IMG/VR virus record: IMGVR_UViG_3300028115_000129
Span: 1 to 22,640 of that record
Direction: 5' to 3' (one strand)
DNA: 22,640 bases
Origin: a virus
The notes beneath the pieces are model-generated. The model was not told where the DNA came from. It saw only the letters and a list, made by a program, of their open reading frames with translations, and made no database searches. Below are positions 9,601 through 17,429 of the stretch, in pieces. Each line of letters opens with the position of its first letter. The first letter of the stretch is position 1. The position numbers and the translations under genes were made by a program.

Positions 9601-10332
9601 GTTAAAAGTTCCCGTAGCAGGGTCAAGCAAAGTAGAGTCATCATCAGAAGTAATAATATCTTCTTTTATGAGAACGCCCACATAACAGTCTTTAAAGTTA
9701 CCAAAAGGCATGACTGCAATTGTTTGGTTTGCGTGTTCAATAAACTTGCCCTTGAAATAAATCAATCCGTCGTCAATTGAATAATCTACCGACTGCCCTC
9801 TATAGTGCTTTGATTTATCAAGACTTGTTTGTGTGTCTACAACAAAAGTATCGCCGTTTCTACCAGAATCGGTGCTAGTTACAGTAAGAACCTCTCCTGC
9901 TGTAAATCTTGTTTCTTCAGTTGTGGTAGAACCCTGTGTGTATTCAATGTAAAGGGTTTTCTTGTCAACTGTCTCACTATCTGAACCAGATTTAACTTTT
10001 TGAATGGTAGCAACAATTCCTGTTGTTCCACCAGTAACCGTATCACCCACATAAGTTGCTAGATTGTCATTAGAAATAGATGCGCCACCATTGTCAGCAT
10101 CATTTATTTTTACAAAGTGATAATTTCTTCTGACTTCTTTGCAGCCAAGAACAGGAGCGCCATCAACAAAGATATGCTCACCAAATCTTGATAGTTGATT
10201 CTGAAGGATAGTCTGTAGCTGAGTTAATTCTCTAGCCTGTACAGCATACCCTGGCTTAAAAAGAATTCTATTAAAATTCTTATCCGCGTCAAAATCATCA
10301 TAGTACGGACCGGTGTTTAGATTCAATGCCAT
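3685..10332 (-). CDS. Very large DUF4815-type baseplate/fibre structural protein (2215 aa)
   Basis: The start [20 protein letters not shown] then [34 protein letters not shown] is the DUF4815 signature of marine phages; that domain covers about residues 5-420. Residues ~429-515 are a Gly-rich module shared with the 1005-aa protein. Residues ~900-1110 hold CIDFRPYIV, then [20 protein letters not shown] and [20 protein letters not shown], probably a coiled coil. A Pro/Asn-rich linker (1512-1569) precedes [20 protein letters not shown], then [24 protein letters not shown] (1570-1690), a domain common to peripheral tail proteins of these phages. Gly/Tyr repeats recur at ~1764-1839 and ~2101-2178. 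It occupies the place of the T4 gp9-gp12 periphery and probably forms the outer baseplate and fibre attachment. The ATG at 10332 follows gp8 by 12 bases. Confidence 0.8.
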   Translation of the reverse strand: MALNLNTGPYYDDFDADKNFNRILFKPGYAVQARELTQLQTILQNQLSRFGEHIFVDGAPVLGCKEVRRNYHFVKINDADNGGASISNDNLATYVGDTVTGGTTGIVATIQKVKSGSDSETVDKKTLYIEYTQGSTTTEETRFTAGEVLTVTSTDSGRNGDTFVVDTQTSLDKSKHYRGQSVDYSIDDGLIYFKGKFIEHANQTIAVMPFGNFKDCYVGVLIKEDIITSDDDSTLLDPATGTFNFNAPGADRYKVYTEIAVREFDDDLEDNFVSLFTIIDGKKSTSVVDKDLDLYSKIGDRIAERTFLESGNYSIKEFKINIREHLLDVDDDNGGLKTADQGGDANYLAVGVADGRGIVNGRLREIEAPSYIKVRKGNDYKLQEGITTSTTYGNYIRINNVAGEWDVSGTSQVVFGSSELNAHMSTTGILSVTSISGAESLRVLGVYIISPGAYTTSGAGTDAKFLIRVDENGAATVEIIEGGTGFIATETITIPDARLGNGGAPALTFIVDALGTSRSSTFGAVAAPASPVGTARVRHVARESGDPGSPSAVYRLYLYDIRMGSSALSDIRSVHFTSDTTNFNGSGDVLIDNRVGSPILFNQARNQMVFKMPAKAMKTIGVDPINTYDNSFTYQEEFDATFTTTGTTTISVSGTKSFPYSTTPSQTQLDDEWIMIFKEAVTVDGTSYAAGQIFDLQESHFTSAGPTSMQFDIGTILSNTADVKFYVKVKQTDTTPVPLNALKSRFVKIDTATHPEGNSGPWNLGLCNVYKIVGVYVGDTYDNTTTNYKDLFIHGNGQTDNYYGHSKLIKRGSLDVTNKKILVELHYLDPNYAGSQSTYFCVDSYPADELTAANPSFYTYEIPLHLKEGSVLYDLRDCIDFRPYIVNTASDATTIGTATENPTANFNFRTISGGYQFPMPRESYVTDGEYWLGRVDTIVLQDSGKVLNIEGKPNNNPVPPLKPPKCMALADIYIPAYPSIPNLLAEQYGREDLQVKLDVKQNRRYTMQDIASIEKRIQRLEYYSSLNFIKTATANKNITDANGLDRFKNGFFVDTFNNTDLMQVSDADLDFGIDEQYFEGGPRVTNTHVELQYNSAASTNTVKTGNLVTLPYTTELFSENRFASKPRNLVGDLLFDYTGKANAYPPSVTRWNQSGNTAQNTIVQTGSAEALRNAFTNLGNSGVTRSNVIMGTPVPTTQTTTSSATSTTTFVDKGAFEETIIPDSTEVDANGNPLLNEEGEIIGDTIRNTADIEYTSTSVAVTTSNLTVSNATLTQVNEVLNVNTSGNLGNRFEGSFDYVNGIAFNSYIPQLRFRVDCRNLKPSTRFYVFFDGGDPGDRITGSTNLSGSTVARVRKVKTSYWDGLSTTTKMNSNASIQGFGTDENGQSCDWSRSSANDYVVSDPDGSLILDIYVPSGRYLLGNKMIIVSDDIENREGFVTSSCNTVFSQFISGNYTKENTSLFTQRPNVTMNFVNNGSRTIGSVTTGVSLQQSTAVTTSTSQRNINEGFTILEGAGETPLPPPDQPSAEENPVNNSVSPVVDNPAVDIPNDFQIEWEDFDWNWFGGAGWADPIAQTFFVNNGHGAFITDIDIFFRTKSSTNNITLELRNVVNGYPGSDVIPYGEVVLTPSQVSISEDATSATKFTFPSPVFLSPEQEYCFVLKPQANDPGYNIWVSELGQSKLGTTQRIQAGDSVAGVLFTSSNDRSWSPKQAEDVKYVINRAKFSPVGGTAILNNEDTDYWSMTNFTNGFFSAIDELHSFDVTLAGGGSGYAVSDVITLNSFGNGTGLTIIVDAVSSGAITDFSIGDMGSGYTEDPASAVTQSSTTGSGSGATFTIVVKNASVNEFLNRQTECEVTVTKGTFSAGDIVGSGTSQAEIVSVDNNVYNKAIYNFTTIVHNTSKLNFKYYPTQSTGVAVPGTTAVDLPETDSAMAPSESAIYSYSNESSTFSGAKSLKVEVDFYTNTNYLSPVIDVTRAALNLDKHIINDVVTNEEERYGGDADCKYISKIVRLSKANLAEDLRVYLDQRVPNDADVKVYAKFKAAEDDADFREDLYWVELESNRENLKNPSAFVETLYTLPERGSDNVGLGGVAGDTLEYVADRVSSISVTAGGSGYTTAPTVLFSGGGAWKPAEAIAKISGGAVVDITVTEPGRGYTSAPTITLSGGGGSGATATAAVSQITFNRFKDFAVKVVLITDNTCNVPAVKNLRAIAMQA
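3796..4030 (-). repeat. Gly-Tyr beta repeats, C-terminal copy in the 2215-aa protein
   Basis: Residues ~2101-2178 (approximate bounds): [23 protein letters not shown], then [20 protein letters not shown] and [12 protein letters not shown]. These are the most regular copies of the unit in the window. Confidence 0.78.
4816..5043 (-). repeat. Gly-Tyr beta repeats, central copy in the 2215-aa protein
   Basis: Residues ~1764-1839 (approximate bounds): [24 protein letters not shown], then [20 protein letters not shown] and [14 protein letters not shown]. Same unit as in gp8. Confidence 0.7.
5701..5723. repeat. GC-rich inverted repeat in the linker of the 2215-aa gene
   Basis: A perfect 6-bp inverted repeat (CGCCGG and CCGGCG separated by 11 bases) lies in a local GC-rich island: bases 5701-5820 are about 55% GC against about 40% overall. 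It encodes part of the Pro/Asn-rich linker. There is no T-run after either arm, so it is not a classical terminator. Confidence 0.4.
8788..9048 (-). repeat. Gly-rich module in the 2215-aa protein, shared with the 1005-aa protein
   Basis: Residues ~429-515 (approximate bounds). [20 protein letters not shown], then [20 protein letters not shown] and [20 protein letters not shown] parallel the module at residues ~437-506 of the 1005-aa protein block by block, including VDxxGAA and ITIPDxxLGxGGA. Confidence 0.75.
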
Positions 10333-10344
10333 TTTTTCTTTGCC

Positions 10345-11937
10345 TTAAAAATTTAAAATTACTTTAACAGTTTCTACTTGGTCTTGATCTCTTGTTATAG
10401 GTTTTCTGTTATCGATGTACATAACATCACCTGTATGTGCAGAGATTTCTGGTTCTGTCAAACTATTTATAGTCATTCCGGTAGTGCCTGTGTTTAAGTT
10501 ATTCAACACGGAACTCAGTGAAATTCCTGGATATATTTCTTGCAAATACACAGTATCGATTACATCATCGTTATCACTATCAATTTTTTGAATTACTCTA
10601 AACTGACCCCCGGAATTCACCGTTATAATGTCATCTAGATTGTAATCCCCAGGATTGGATACAGTGATAACATAACAAGGTGTACCAATTGTTTCTGTGT
10701 AAATAGCAGTCTCATCGTATGTAGTAATATTTTTCACCAAGCCAATTTGCCTGAATTCGTTACCTACAATAATGTCGTTATCTGTGCTTGTAAATGTTGT
10801 AGTAATACCTAAATTAGTAGCAAACAATTCTTTGGGTGGATTGCCCCCGTGCCCTTCATATGGACTAATAACGGGTCTAAGCACCGCGCCGGTGCCTGTA
10901 CCTGTTGTTTGCTCAAGTTCAATCACAGCAAAAGTATAGCCACTTCCAGTAGCAGTAATATCTATAGAGACAATAGAACCCGCGGCATTTACTGTAGCAC
11001 TTGCTGTTGCTCCGGTACCATCTCCTAGTATATTAACAACAACATCATTATTGATGTAGTCTTGACCACCTTCTGTAATAACAATTCTATCTACTGTTCC
11101 TGCGATAGCTGTAGATTCAACTGCTTGTTGTAGTGTAGGCGTTTCACTAGTTCCTAATTCTGGAGTTGCAGTTGCGCCCGTACCATCGCCTGAGATTGTG
11201 ATAAATGCAAAACTATAACCCCTACCAGCAGTATCAACTGTAATAGAGTCGATCTCCCCTGCTACAATATTAGCAGTCGCCGTAGCACCTGTTCCATCAC
11301 CTTGTATAACTACAGTAGCAGTAGTGTAACCTGTACCTGCTGTAGCAACCGCAATAGATGCAATTTCTCCATTAACATCAAATTCTGGTTGACCAGCACC
11401 TGCTACTTTTCTCACAGGAATATATCTACTAGATAAAAACTTAGTTCTATCAGCCGCACCTATTTGATATAAAAACTTCCAAACATAGCCATCGCTTAAT
11501 TCAAAAGTATCTGTTCCTGTAGAAGTAGGTTTCTCTGTACTCGGTGAATTATTGTTATTGTTTAAGCACTTATAAACATTAAATTCATCTGTCAATACAA
11601 AAAATTTGGCATCTGCTAGATTGGTAGCACCAGAGTAGGCTGGATGATCGCTTGCATACTCATCATCATACTGGTCATAGATTGTATTAATTTCCCAATC
11701 ATACCTATTAGCCAACAGAACCGCATCCGACGCCTCAACTTTTTTAATAAAAAGCATGTCATGTTTATAAGTCTGCACATAATACTGTGAGTCTCTAGGC
11801 GTTTCAGGCGCATTTTCATCGTCCCAAGGTTGAGCCCTAGAGACAAACATATAATAAAAGTCGTTTTCGTTATAAATGTCTCGATAAAACGACCTAGCTA
11901 ATTGTTGACGACCAGTTCTTCTGACTAGCAATGCCAT
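10345..11937 (-). CDS. 8: gp8 baseplate wedge subunit with an inserted beta-repeat domain
   Basis: 530 aa, against 334 aa for T4 gp8. Typical gp8 segments flank an insert. The N-terminal part has FYRDIYNENDFYYMFVSRAQ PW, VLTDEFNVYKCLNNNN and SDGYVWKFLYQIGAADRTKF (residues 1-178). The C-terminal part has VGNEFRQIGLVKN and DVMYIDNRKPITRDQDQVET ending VKVILNF (residues ~356-530). Between them, residues ~191-354 form four Gly/Tyr beta repeats, and removing these gives roughly the T4 length. T4 gp8 is a wedge dimer that links gp7 and gp6 with the gp10 periphery. AGGAG lies seven bases before ATG 11937. A late promoter core for the next gene lies within its 3' end. Confidence 0.92.
   Translation of the reverse strand: MALLVRRTGRQQLARSFYRDIYNENDFYYMFVSRAQPWDDENAPETPRDSQYYVQTYKHDMLFIKKVEASDAVLLANRYDWEINTIYDQYDDEYASDHPAYSGATNLADAKFFVLTDEFNVYKCLNNNNNSPSTEKPTSTGTDTFELSDGYVWKFLYQIGAADRTKFLSSRYIPVRKVAGAGQPEFDVNGEIASIAVATAGTGYTTATVVIQGDGTGATATANIVAGEIDSITVDTAGRGYSFAFITISGDGTGATATPELGTSETPTLQQAVESTAIAGTVDRIVITEGGQDYINNDVVVNILGDGTGATASATVNAAGSIVSIDITATGSGYTFAVIELEQTTGTGTGAVLRPVISPYEGHGGNPPKELFATNLGITTTFTSTDNDIIVGNEFRQIGLVKNITTYDETAIYTETIGTPCYVITVSNPGDYNLDDIITVNSGGQFRVIQKIDSDNDDVIDTVYLQEIYPGISLSSVLNNLNTGTTGMTINSLTEPEISAHTGDVMYIDNRKPITRDQDQVETVKVILNF
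10464..10471 (-). promoter_or_regulatory. Late promoter core TATAAATA inside the gp8 3' end
   Basis: A perfect TATAAATA, followed by GTTTGA, within the gp8 coding region. +1 would be at 10458 (A), giving a 126-base leader to the 2215-aa gene. The 14-base string TATAAATAGTTTGA also occurs at 3551-3538, a second intragenic copy. It could drive the 2215-aa gene, but chance occurrence in AT-rich coding DNA is possible. Confidence 0.4.
10876..11367 (-). repeat. Four Gly-Tyr beta repeats inserted in gp8
   Basis: Residues ~191-354 of gp8. Each unit is about 35-40 residues: a strand (SIAVATAGTGYTTATVVI, SITVDTAGRGYSFAFITI, RIVITEGGQDYINNDVVVNI, SIDITATGSGYTFAVIEL) followed by a loop GDGTGATATA or a variant (the fourth has TGTGTGAVL). 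The repeats lie between recognisable gp8 halves, so they look like an in-frame domain insertion. Confidence 0.85.
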
Positions 11938-11961
11938 GTTCTAACTCCTATTAGTTAATTA

Positions 11962-12417
11962 TTAGGTGTCAGAAACAGTAATAGTCCAGGTAATTTTTAG
12001 CGTATCGTCCGAGCCTTTGTTGACTACAGAGAACACGGTACGACAAAGCATTGTACCAGCAGAAGCCGCATTAAAAACCCCAGCCTCTACAATAGCACCT
12101 GTACCTGTGCCTGCAGGGAAATCGCCAACATACTCAATAGCATTGTCAGTGACAGTAGTACTGGTCAGCGAAACTCTAGAGCCAGAGATGAGAGAGCCAA
12201 GAGCAGTATCGCCTGCCGCCGGTGCTGTGTTATCAGTACCAACTTCCATGTGAGACATTACTGCATCAGTAGTGCCTTCCATGCGAGATGCGATAAAGTC
12301 AAGACCAGTATCAACAACAAGGTTGTTTACAACTTGCTCGTTTTTAATTTTACCTTCAGGTGAGATAAGCTGTAACTTAACTTTACCTTTGGCATTAGTT
12401 TTGGATAAATTAAACAT
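11962..12417 (-). CDS. Small virion structural protein (151 aa)
   Basis: A 151-aa, Thr/Ala/Gly-rich, probably all-beta protein. It opens KGKVKLQLISPEGKIKNEQV then VNNLVVDTGLDFIASRM, and continues with HMEVGTDNTAPAAGDTALGS, FPAGTGTGAIVEAGVFNAAS and AGTMLCRTVFSVVNKGSDDT. This pattern (viral 'N-V-V-x-x-G-L-D-x-I-A-S', 'AP-x-x-x-DTAL', 'EAG-x-FN-x-x-x-x-GTML-x-R') occurs in small structural or fibre-associated proteins of many phages. I know no defined biochemical role for it. It stands alone between the gp7-position gene and gp8 with its own late promoter, which suggests many copies per virion. A peripheral baseplate or fibre-attachment protein is possible. AGGAG lies about 11 bases before the ATG. 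Confidence 0.86.
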   Translation of the reverse strand: MFNLSKTNAKGKVKLQLISPEGKIKNEQVVNNLVVDTGLDFIASRMEGTTDAVMSHMEVGTDNTAPAAGDTALGSLISGSRVSLTSTTVTDNAIEYVGDFPAGTGTGAIVEAGVFNAASAGTMLCRTVFSVVNKGSDDTLKITWTITVSDT

Positions 12418-12454
12418 TTTTAGATTATCTCCTGATTATAAAATGTTGTTTATA

Positions 12455-12462
12455 TATTTATA
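12455..12462 (-). promoter_or_regulatory. T4-type late promoter core TATAAATA before the 151-aa gene
   Basis: A perfect TATAAATA, three bases beyond the stop of the 1005-aa gene. T4 spacing gives +1 at 12449 (A) and a 32-base leader holding AGGAG ahead of the ATG at 12417. This is the best-placed promoter in the window: motif, start base, leader and Shine-Dalgarno all agree. Confidence 0.72.
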
Positions 12463-12465
12463 CGG

Positions 12466-15400
12466 TTAAAAGGTAGTGGATGAAACTCCAGGATAACTTT
12501 CTACATAATCTTCAGCAAAATAGTCTCCATTAACATAATTTTGCATATACAACAAGCCGGTATCCGACACTTCATAGTCATCTGCTTTGGACGCATCAAA
12601 AACAAACACAGAAGGATCAGTAAATGATACTGACTCTTCTTTAAGTGCCGAAATAAATTTTTCAAAACTTGTATCATCAACATCGGTTGTCTCTGCTTTA
12701 TTTAGTTGTGGTTCTAAACTAGGCAGATCATCGACTACTACATCGTCTGTTTTATTTAGCTGTGCTAATATAGCAACAAATTCAGTAGTATCAACAGAAT
12801 CCGATGGAATTCTTTGAATAAGTTTTAACAATTCTATTACTTCAGATAAATCTACGGAATCCGCAATCGTTGGTTTCGTAAGGTCTTTGGCAACCAATTC
12901 CAACATATCTGGATTATCAGTTTTCTGCATTGTAACATCAAAACGATATACCGTATCATCCATATCCGGGGTTTCAAATTTCCCTAGTCCGGGTTCTAAT
13001 ATAGCTTCATCATCTTGTGTAGCAAAAGAATCCGTAATATTGGGCTTATGGAATGCAAGTTCAACTAACTCGGTTACTTCAACCGGGTCAAGCGGAACAA
13101 AAATTCTAAAGACAAGCAAGTCTGGGACAATAGTAAAGTTACTAGCAAAATCGATATCTTGTAAAATCTGCAAGTCTGAAAATGCAATCATGCCTGCAGG
13201 GTTGGCAGTTCTAGTTAAAAGATCGCCCCAAGTGTTTTTAGAAAGAGAGGATCTTATTTGATAAGAATAAGATTGATATATTCTATTGTCTTGTAATTTA
13301 TTTGCATCAGACAAAAATCCTCTAGAATCTCTAAATCTACCTGGATAAGTATGAGAGAAACCAGTATTGCAATTTATTATTGTAGTTTCACCTAAATCAC
13401 TGGTACAAGTAAACTCAAATTCTGGTCTTTGAAAACCAACACCCGTAGCGATGATTTCAAAACCTGTTGGGTAACCAGAATCATTTATCGTAGTAATTCT
13501 TACATACGCATTGTTATCAATACCCGTGATCGTATAATCTTCAGCAAAGTAGTCAATAGCGTATACACCTAGTATATCACCTGTTTCAGCAATTTTAAAA
13601 GTGTCTCCTACAGAAAATCCGCCCTGTGCGGCACCGCTATTACTAACAACAGTTACACCAGTCAATACTCTTGTAAGAAATGCTTTTTTGTTGTTAATAT
13701 CGTCAAGTGTATTTTCATCTGCTATGTAAGTTCTATAATCAGATGTGTCTAACAAGAGTATAGGTTGGTTGTTGTATCCTTCCCCGCCGTCTAATATAAC
13801 AACACTTGTAACAACACCATCGGTAAGTCTAACACCTAAGTCAGCAGGCGTTGTGATAGTATCATTACTATCTGGTAATATTAAAATGTCTGGATTCGCA
13901 CTATATCCTTGTCCACCATTTGTGACGGTTACACTGTATATTTTGCCTTCTGTTATATCATCAACATCGAATGTCAAGTCTGCGGCACCACCGGAACCTA
14001 ACAAACTATCGGGTATAGTGATTGTCTCGCCGGGAGCGTAATCGTCACCAACGGTATCGACCGTTATACTGGCAGCACCCACGCCGTCTACAACAACCGT
14101 AAATTCTGCTCCAGTGCCGTTACCATCTGTAGTGAATCCAGAATCAATGTCATAAGTTCCTGCAACTCGCAAAACATCAGCAGAGCCTATATTTGTTACA
14201 GTTGATATCTTACCACCCAAAACCGCAGAAACCTCTCCCTCAACACCATAGCCTGGAATCTGTGTTCCTGCAGGCACATCAATAGTCAGTTCGTATGCTG
14301 TGGGATTTGTATAAGCAATCTTTTTACTTCTCAGAACAGATGTATTAATTTTTTCGCGGCTTGTTATAGAAGCATTGGACTCATAGTAGTAAATATCTAC
14401 TTTTCTTCCTCGAAAATCTAAGGGGTTATACGATCCGCCATCTGTTCTTTCTATGTTTTCATAAACTTTAATTGTTGTTTCTTCAGACCAATATCCATCA
14501 GAAGGTCTGAGAACATATTCAGACGGTTTAAATACTTCAACCTCTTCACCATATATCATTCTGAAGAAGGTCTTTATACTTTCTCTTGAACCTTTGGATG
14601 AATAAAAATCTCGTATTCTTTTAATAAGAAGTCTAGTATCGATTTGATTATCTTCAGGAAAATCGATTGCATATTGCTGTAGTAGAGATTCTAAGAAGTC
14701 TCCGTGATAATGTGTTACACTAAATCTGTCAATTAACTCCTGTAGAACATAATTAGGAGATGCAGTGGATGTTCCGATTGATTGTGTGTAATCATCATCT
14801 GCATCTAAAAAATTAAAATAGGTTGCAATGAAGTCTGCATACTTAGGATACTCATTTCTAATCCATTCTGGTATTTCAAATTCTGCAATATAAGAAAAGT
14901 TTTGATGAAAGTATTGTTGCGGTCTATTAATAAAATCAATTGCAGGTGTTAGAATGGCACCCGAACCACCGCCAGAAATGCTTGTAACGGTTAATATTAT
15001 ATTCGCCGCATCGCCCGTCCCACCAATGTTAGTGTCGGGAATAATAATCAAATCACCTTCAGCATATCCCGAACCTTTTGTGGTTACTGTCGCACCTGTA
15101 ACCTCGCCACTTGAATTTACTACAATTCTAAACTCAGCACCTGAGCCAACACCATCAGAAGAAGATCCAACCCCCGTATAAACTCCAGTTCCCCTGTTCT
15201 CGTCTGCTTGTGCTTCAAAGGTTACTGTAGACAAAGAGCCTATAAGTTTTACATCTGGTAGTGTTTTATATCCATTGCCAGGCTCTGTGATTGTGACAGA
15301 ATCAACAATGTTATTGACGATTTCTAATTCAGCAACTGCCTGTATATTTTCAGATACCTCGGTTGTATCATTGGGCACCGAAATGTATACAGAAGGCGGA

Positions 15401-15483
15401 TCGGAACTACTGTAGCCGCTTCCCGCATCTGTAATTTCAATAGACTGAATATATCGTCTAAAATTTGGTCCGGTTCTAGCCAT
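12466..15483 (-). CDS. Large baseplate wedge protein in the gp7 position
   Basis: 1005 aa, between gp6 and gp8 as T4 gp7 (1032 aa) is. Residues 1-175 and ~424-575 are Gly/Tyr-rich beta repeats (ITDAGSGYSSSD, ITEPGNGYKTLP, VTNGGQGYSANP). The core, residues ~195-345, includes YFHQNFSYIAEFEIPEWIRN, FNFLDADDDYTQ, LLIKRIRDFYSSKGSRESIK and FFRMIYGEEVEVFKPSEYVL. I associate that block with wedge proteins of marine T4-like phages. Residues ~795-985 form a degenerate acidic repeat (LNKTDDVVVDDLPSLEPQLN). It is likely a wedge or peripheral baseplate component bridging gp6 and gp8. Equivalence to T4 gp7 is inferred mainly from position and size; direct similarity is not obvious by eye. The start overlaps the gp6 stop (TAATG). 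Confidence 0.8.
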   Translation of the reverse strand: MARTGPNFRRYIQSIEITDAGSGYSSSDPPSVYISVPNDTTEVSENIQAVAELEIVNNIVDSVTITEPGNGYKTLPDVKLIGSLSTVTFEAQADENRGTGVYTGVGSSSDGVGSGAEFRIVVNSSGEVTGATVTTKGSGYAEGDLIIIPDTNIGGTGDAANIILTVTSISGGGSGAILTPAIDFINRPQQYFHQNFSYIAEFEIPEWIRNEYPKYADFIATYFNFLDADDDYTQSIGTSTASPNYVLQELIDRFSVTHYHGDFLESLLQQYAIDFPEDNQIDTRLLIKRIRDFYSSKGSRESIKTFFRMIYGEEVEVFKPSEYVLRPSDGYWSEETTIKVYENIERTDGGSYNPLDFRGRKVDIYYYESNASITSREKINTSVLRSKKIAYTNPTAYELTIDVPAGTQIPGYGVEGEVSAVLGGKISTVTNIGSADVLRVAGTYDIDSGFTTDGNGTGAEFTVVVDGVGAASITVDTVGDDYAPGETITIPDSLLGSGGAADLTFDVDDITEGKIYSVTVTNGGQGYSANPDILILPDSNDTITTPADLGVRLTDGVVTSVVILDGGEGYNNQPILLLDTSDYRTYIADENTLDDINNKKAFLTRVLTGVTVVSNSGAAQGGFSVGDTFKIAETGDILGVYAIDYFAEDYTITGIDNNAYVRITTINDSGYPTGFEIIATGVGFQRPEFEFTCTSDLGETTIINCNTGFSHTYPGRFRDSRGFLSDANKLQDNRIYQSYSYQIRSSLSKNTWGDLLTRTANPAGMIAFSDLQILQDIDFASNFTIVPDLLVFRIFVPLDPVEVTELVELAFHKPNITDSFATQDDEAILEPGLGKFETPDMDDTVYRFDVTMQKTDNPDMLELVAKDLTKPTIADSVDLSEVIELLKLIQRIPSDSVDTTEFVAILAQLNKTDDVVVDDLPSLEPQLNKAETTDVDDTSFEKFISALKEESVSFTDPSVFVFDASKADDYEVSDTGLLYMQNYVNGDYFAEDYVESYPGVSSTTF
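13759..14214 (-). repeat. Gly-Tyr beta-repeat module, second block of the 1005-aa protein
   Basis: Residues ~424-575. It contains VLRVAGTYDIDSGFTTDGNG, GTGAEFTVVVDGVGAASITV, then ETITIPDSLLGSGGAADLTF, followed by SVTVTNGGQGYSANPDILI and SVVILDGGEGYNNQPILLL. The first half matches residues ~429-515 of the 2215-aa protein closely ([20 protein letters not shown] there). Confidence 0.78.
14989..15450 (-). repeat. Gly-Tyr beta-repeat module, N-terminal block of the 1005-aa protein
   Basis: Residues ~12-165. Units of the form I-x-x-V/I-x-x-x-G-x-GY occur at SIEITDAGSGYSSSDPP, SVTITEPGNGYKTLPD and GATVTTKGSGYAEGD. The last belongs to a longer module (GSGAEFRIVV ... LIIIPDTNIGGTGDAANIIL) that recurs later in the same protein and in the 2215-aa protein. 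Confidence 0.75.
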
Positions 15484-17402
15484 TAGGAATCAATTACCTT
15501 AGGTTTGGCGCTAACAGTAATGCCAGCAAAAATATTGTTAGGAATATTAGAAGTTGTTGTATCTAGGTTTAGTATAATATTTTTTGATGGTTTGGCTAAA
15601 ACGGCTGCACCAGTCGAAGAAAGTTCTGTAGAAGAAACTAAAAATTCAGTTCTAATATCTTTGGCAGATTCATGTGGTGTTACGGTAACATTTAGAGTAG
15701 ATGAAGCGTTCAGCAAACTTTGAACATTTAAGTCTGTTAAAACAACTTTACCAGTATCATAGTCGATTGTGCCAGCATTGCTGTTCACAATTTCTCCGCC
15801 CGCAGAAGTTTTTAGTATGATTTTACCGGTTCCACTATAAAGAGGGGGAATTACATTAGAGTTTGGGACATCTGCCATAACAACTTTGTAAACTTTTCCA
15901 TTTATAGTAACATTGAAAAAATTACTAAACAATGCATAGGGGTTTATCTTATTATTGAAATCAAAGGTATATTTAAGACTGCGGTTAAAAGTTGGTATTA
16001 CTCTTTTTTGTAATCGCAAGGAAAGGTTAGTTCCTATAACCGACTTATTTGCTGTGACAATTTCACTAGCAAGTTTAGAATAATAAAAAGTAGATTCTAA
16101 AGAGTTAAGAGTATTATTGAAGAAATTGTTGATAATTGTACGCACAGAGGATTCAATTTCACCGGCTGTAGAAGTGGTTCTCTTTGAATCGTAATCTACC
16201 GTTACATCCATCCCGATATATGTATACTCAGGGTCTACAAATTCAGTCAATATCGAAACGGGCTGTCTTGGCTCAATGTAATCTCTGAGAATATTTGCTT
16301 TATCGTCTTCTGTAATTACAAGACCTTCTTTAGGCTGAAGAGATACAAACACCTTACCATATATAGGAGGATCATTATATTCGCCTCCCCAAACAGCAAC
16401 CGATTTTACATTAGGGTTGTTTTGTAGAATGAGAGACTTGTAATCATTTGCAGTCACCGCTCTATTTTTTGTTGCGTTAAATCTCGGAGCACTAAATCTG
16501 ATGCTATCAACAGATTCTTGAGGAGCACCACCTGAAGAGGGTGAAACAACTTCTAAACTCACCGTAGAACCCACTCCTGTCAAGCCAGAAGGAGGAGTAA
16601 ATACTTTAGCACCATTTCCTAAAGCGGCATTCGTAGCAATATAATCAAGCCTAACAACATTTCCAACTTCAAGTGCTTTACCTATAGTTCCGTCTCCAAA
16701 AACTACCTGATAAAATCCGTTTAGGGCTTCTTCAATAAAAAAGATTTCACTAGTGGAAGATACATCAATAATACTGTCTGAAAAGTTATAAGTTACAATA
16801 CTAGTATCAGTAAGAGACTTTTGAATTCTACATCTAATTGTAGTAGTATCCACAGCAGGGTTTGCCATTAGCACAGGACCTTGAACACTTGTAAGTTCTA
16901 CTAGCTCAGAGTTTTTTACAATAGTACCCTCAACAAGAACAACATTAGTAAAAGCAAAAACTTCAGTACCATCATCTAACAATGTTTTGTTTACTACATA
17001 GTCCGTTTCTGGGTAAAAGGATAATTTTTTCCCGTTAAGAAGAGTTGTAAAAAGCGATTCTCTAGTGAGAGAAAAGCTACTAGAAGAATAAGCAGGATCT
17101 GGTACAACAGTTAAATTAACGGTTGCTCTAGCCGCTCTCGCTGATCTAGCCGTATATCCCATAGTCTTTGCAATAGATGCAACCGAGGATCTTTTTACAG
17201 CAGAGTCCAAAAACGCTTCATTGGCGGTCATGTGTGCCAACACAGCATTGTAATGTGTATTATAAGCAAGTAGGTCAATCAGAACGGAGAGACCAGAGGC
17301 TTCAAAGTCATAGTCCTGAAATTGTTCTTGGTCTTGAAGATAAAGTTTTAGATTATTCTTTATACCTTCAAAATCTAATTCTGTTAGTCTTTTCGTTGCC
17401 AT
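15483..17402 (-). CDS. 6: gp6 baseplate wedge subunit
   Basis: 639 aa, close to T4 gp6 (660 aa). gp6 dimers form the inner ring that joins the wedges and drives the dome-to-star change of the baseplate. Diagnostic stretches are FQDYDFEASGLSVLIDLLAY and NTHYNAVLAHMTANEAFLDS near the N-terminus, then AVKRSSVASIAKTMGYTARS. These are conserved in gp6 and in J-like baseplate proteins. The middle holds SVDSIRFSAPRFNATKNRAV and TANDYKSLIL (residues ~300-330), the classic baseplate-J core motif. The C-terminal part (KYTFDFNNKINPYALFSNFF, then GTIDYDTGKVVLTDL) is as in marine T4-like gp6. ATG 17402 is preceded by GAGAGAAG. Its stop shares one base with the start of the 1005-aa gene (TAATG). Confidence 0.94.
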   Translation of the reverse strand: MATKRLTELDFEGIKNNLKLYLQDQEQFQDYDFEASGLSVLIDLLAYNTHYNAVLAHMTANEAFLDSAVKRSSVASIAKTMGYTARSARAARATVNLTVVPDPAYSSSSFSLTRESLFTTLLNGKKLSFYPETDYVVNKTLLDDGTEVFAFTNVVLVEGTIVKNSELVELTSVQGPVLMANPAVDTTTIRCRIQKSLTDTSIVTYNFSDSIIDVSSTSEIFFIEEALNGFYQVVFGDGTIGKALEVGNVVRLDYIATNAALGNGAKVFTPPSGLTGVGSTVSLEVVSPSSGGAPQESVDSIRFSAPRFNATKNRAVTANDYKSLILQNNPNVKSVAVWGGEYNDPPIYGKVFVSLQPKEGLVITEDDKANILRDYIEPRQPVSILTEFVDPEYTYIGMDVTVDYDSKRTTSTAGEIESSVRTIINNFFNNTLNSLESTFYYSKLASEIVTANKSVIGTNLSLRLQKRVIPTFNRSLKYTFDFNNKINPYALFSNFFNVTINGKVYKVVMADVPNSNVIPPLYSGTGKIILKTSAGGEIVNSNAGTIDYDTGKVVLTDLNVQSLLNASSTLNVTVTPHESAKDIRTEFLVSSTELSSTGAAVLAKPSKNIILNLDTTTSNIPNNIFAGITVSAKPKVIDS

Positions 17403-17421
17403 TTCTTCTCTCGTTTTGTTT

Positions 17422-17429
17422 TATTTATT
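17422..17429 (-). promoter_or_regulatory. Late promoter core AATAAATA before gp6
   Basis: AATAAATA on the minus strand, overlapping the PAAR stop codon, fits the relaxed NATAAATA form reported for marine T4-like phages. T4 spacing predicts +1 at 17416 (A), giving a 14-base leader that contains the GAGAGAAG Shine-Dalgarno of gp6. Confidence 0.55.

Noticed and set aside
12887-13261. 124-codon open frame on the plus strand
   Set aside because: Antisense shadow within the 1005-aa gene; Ser/Val-rich composition is what the reverse of the coding strand gives.
17403-17427. Rho-independent terminator after the PAAR gene
   Set aside because: The gap is A/T-rich but has no hairpin; it is better explained by a late promoter and the gp6 leader.
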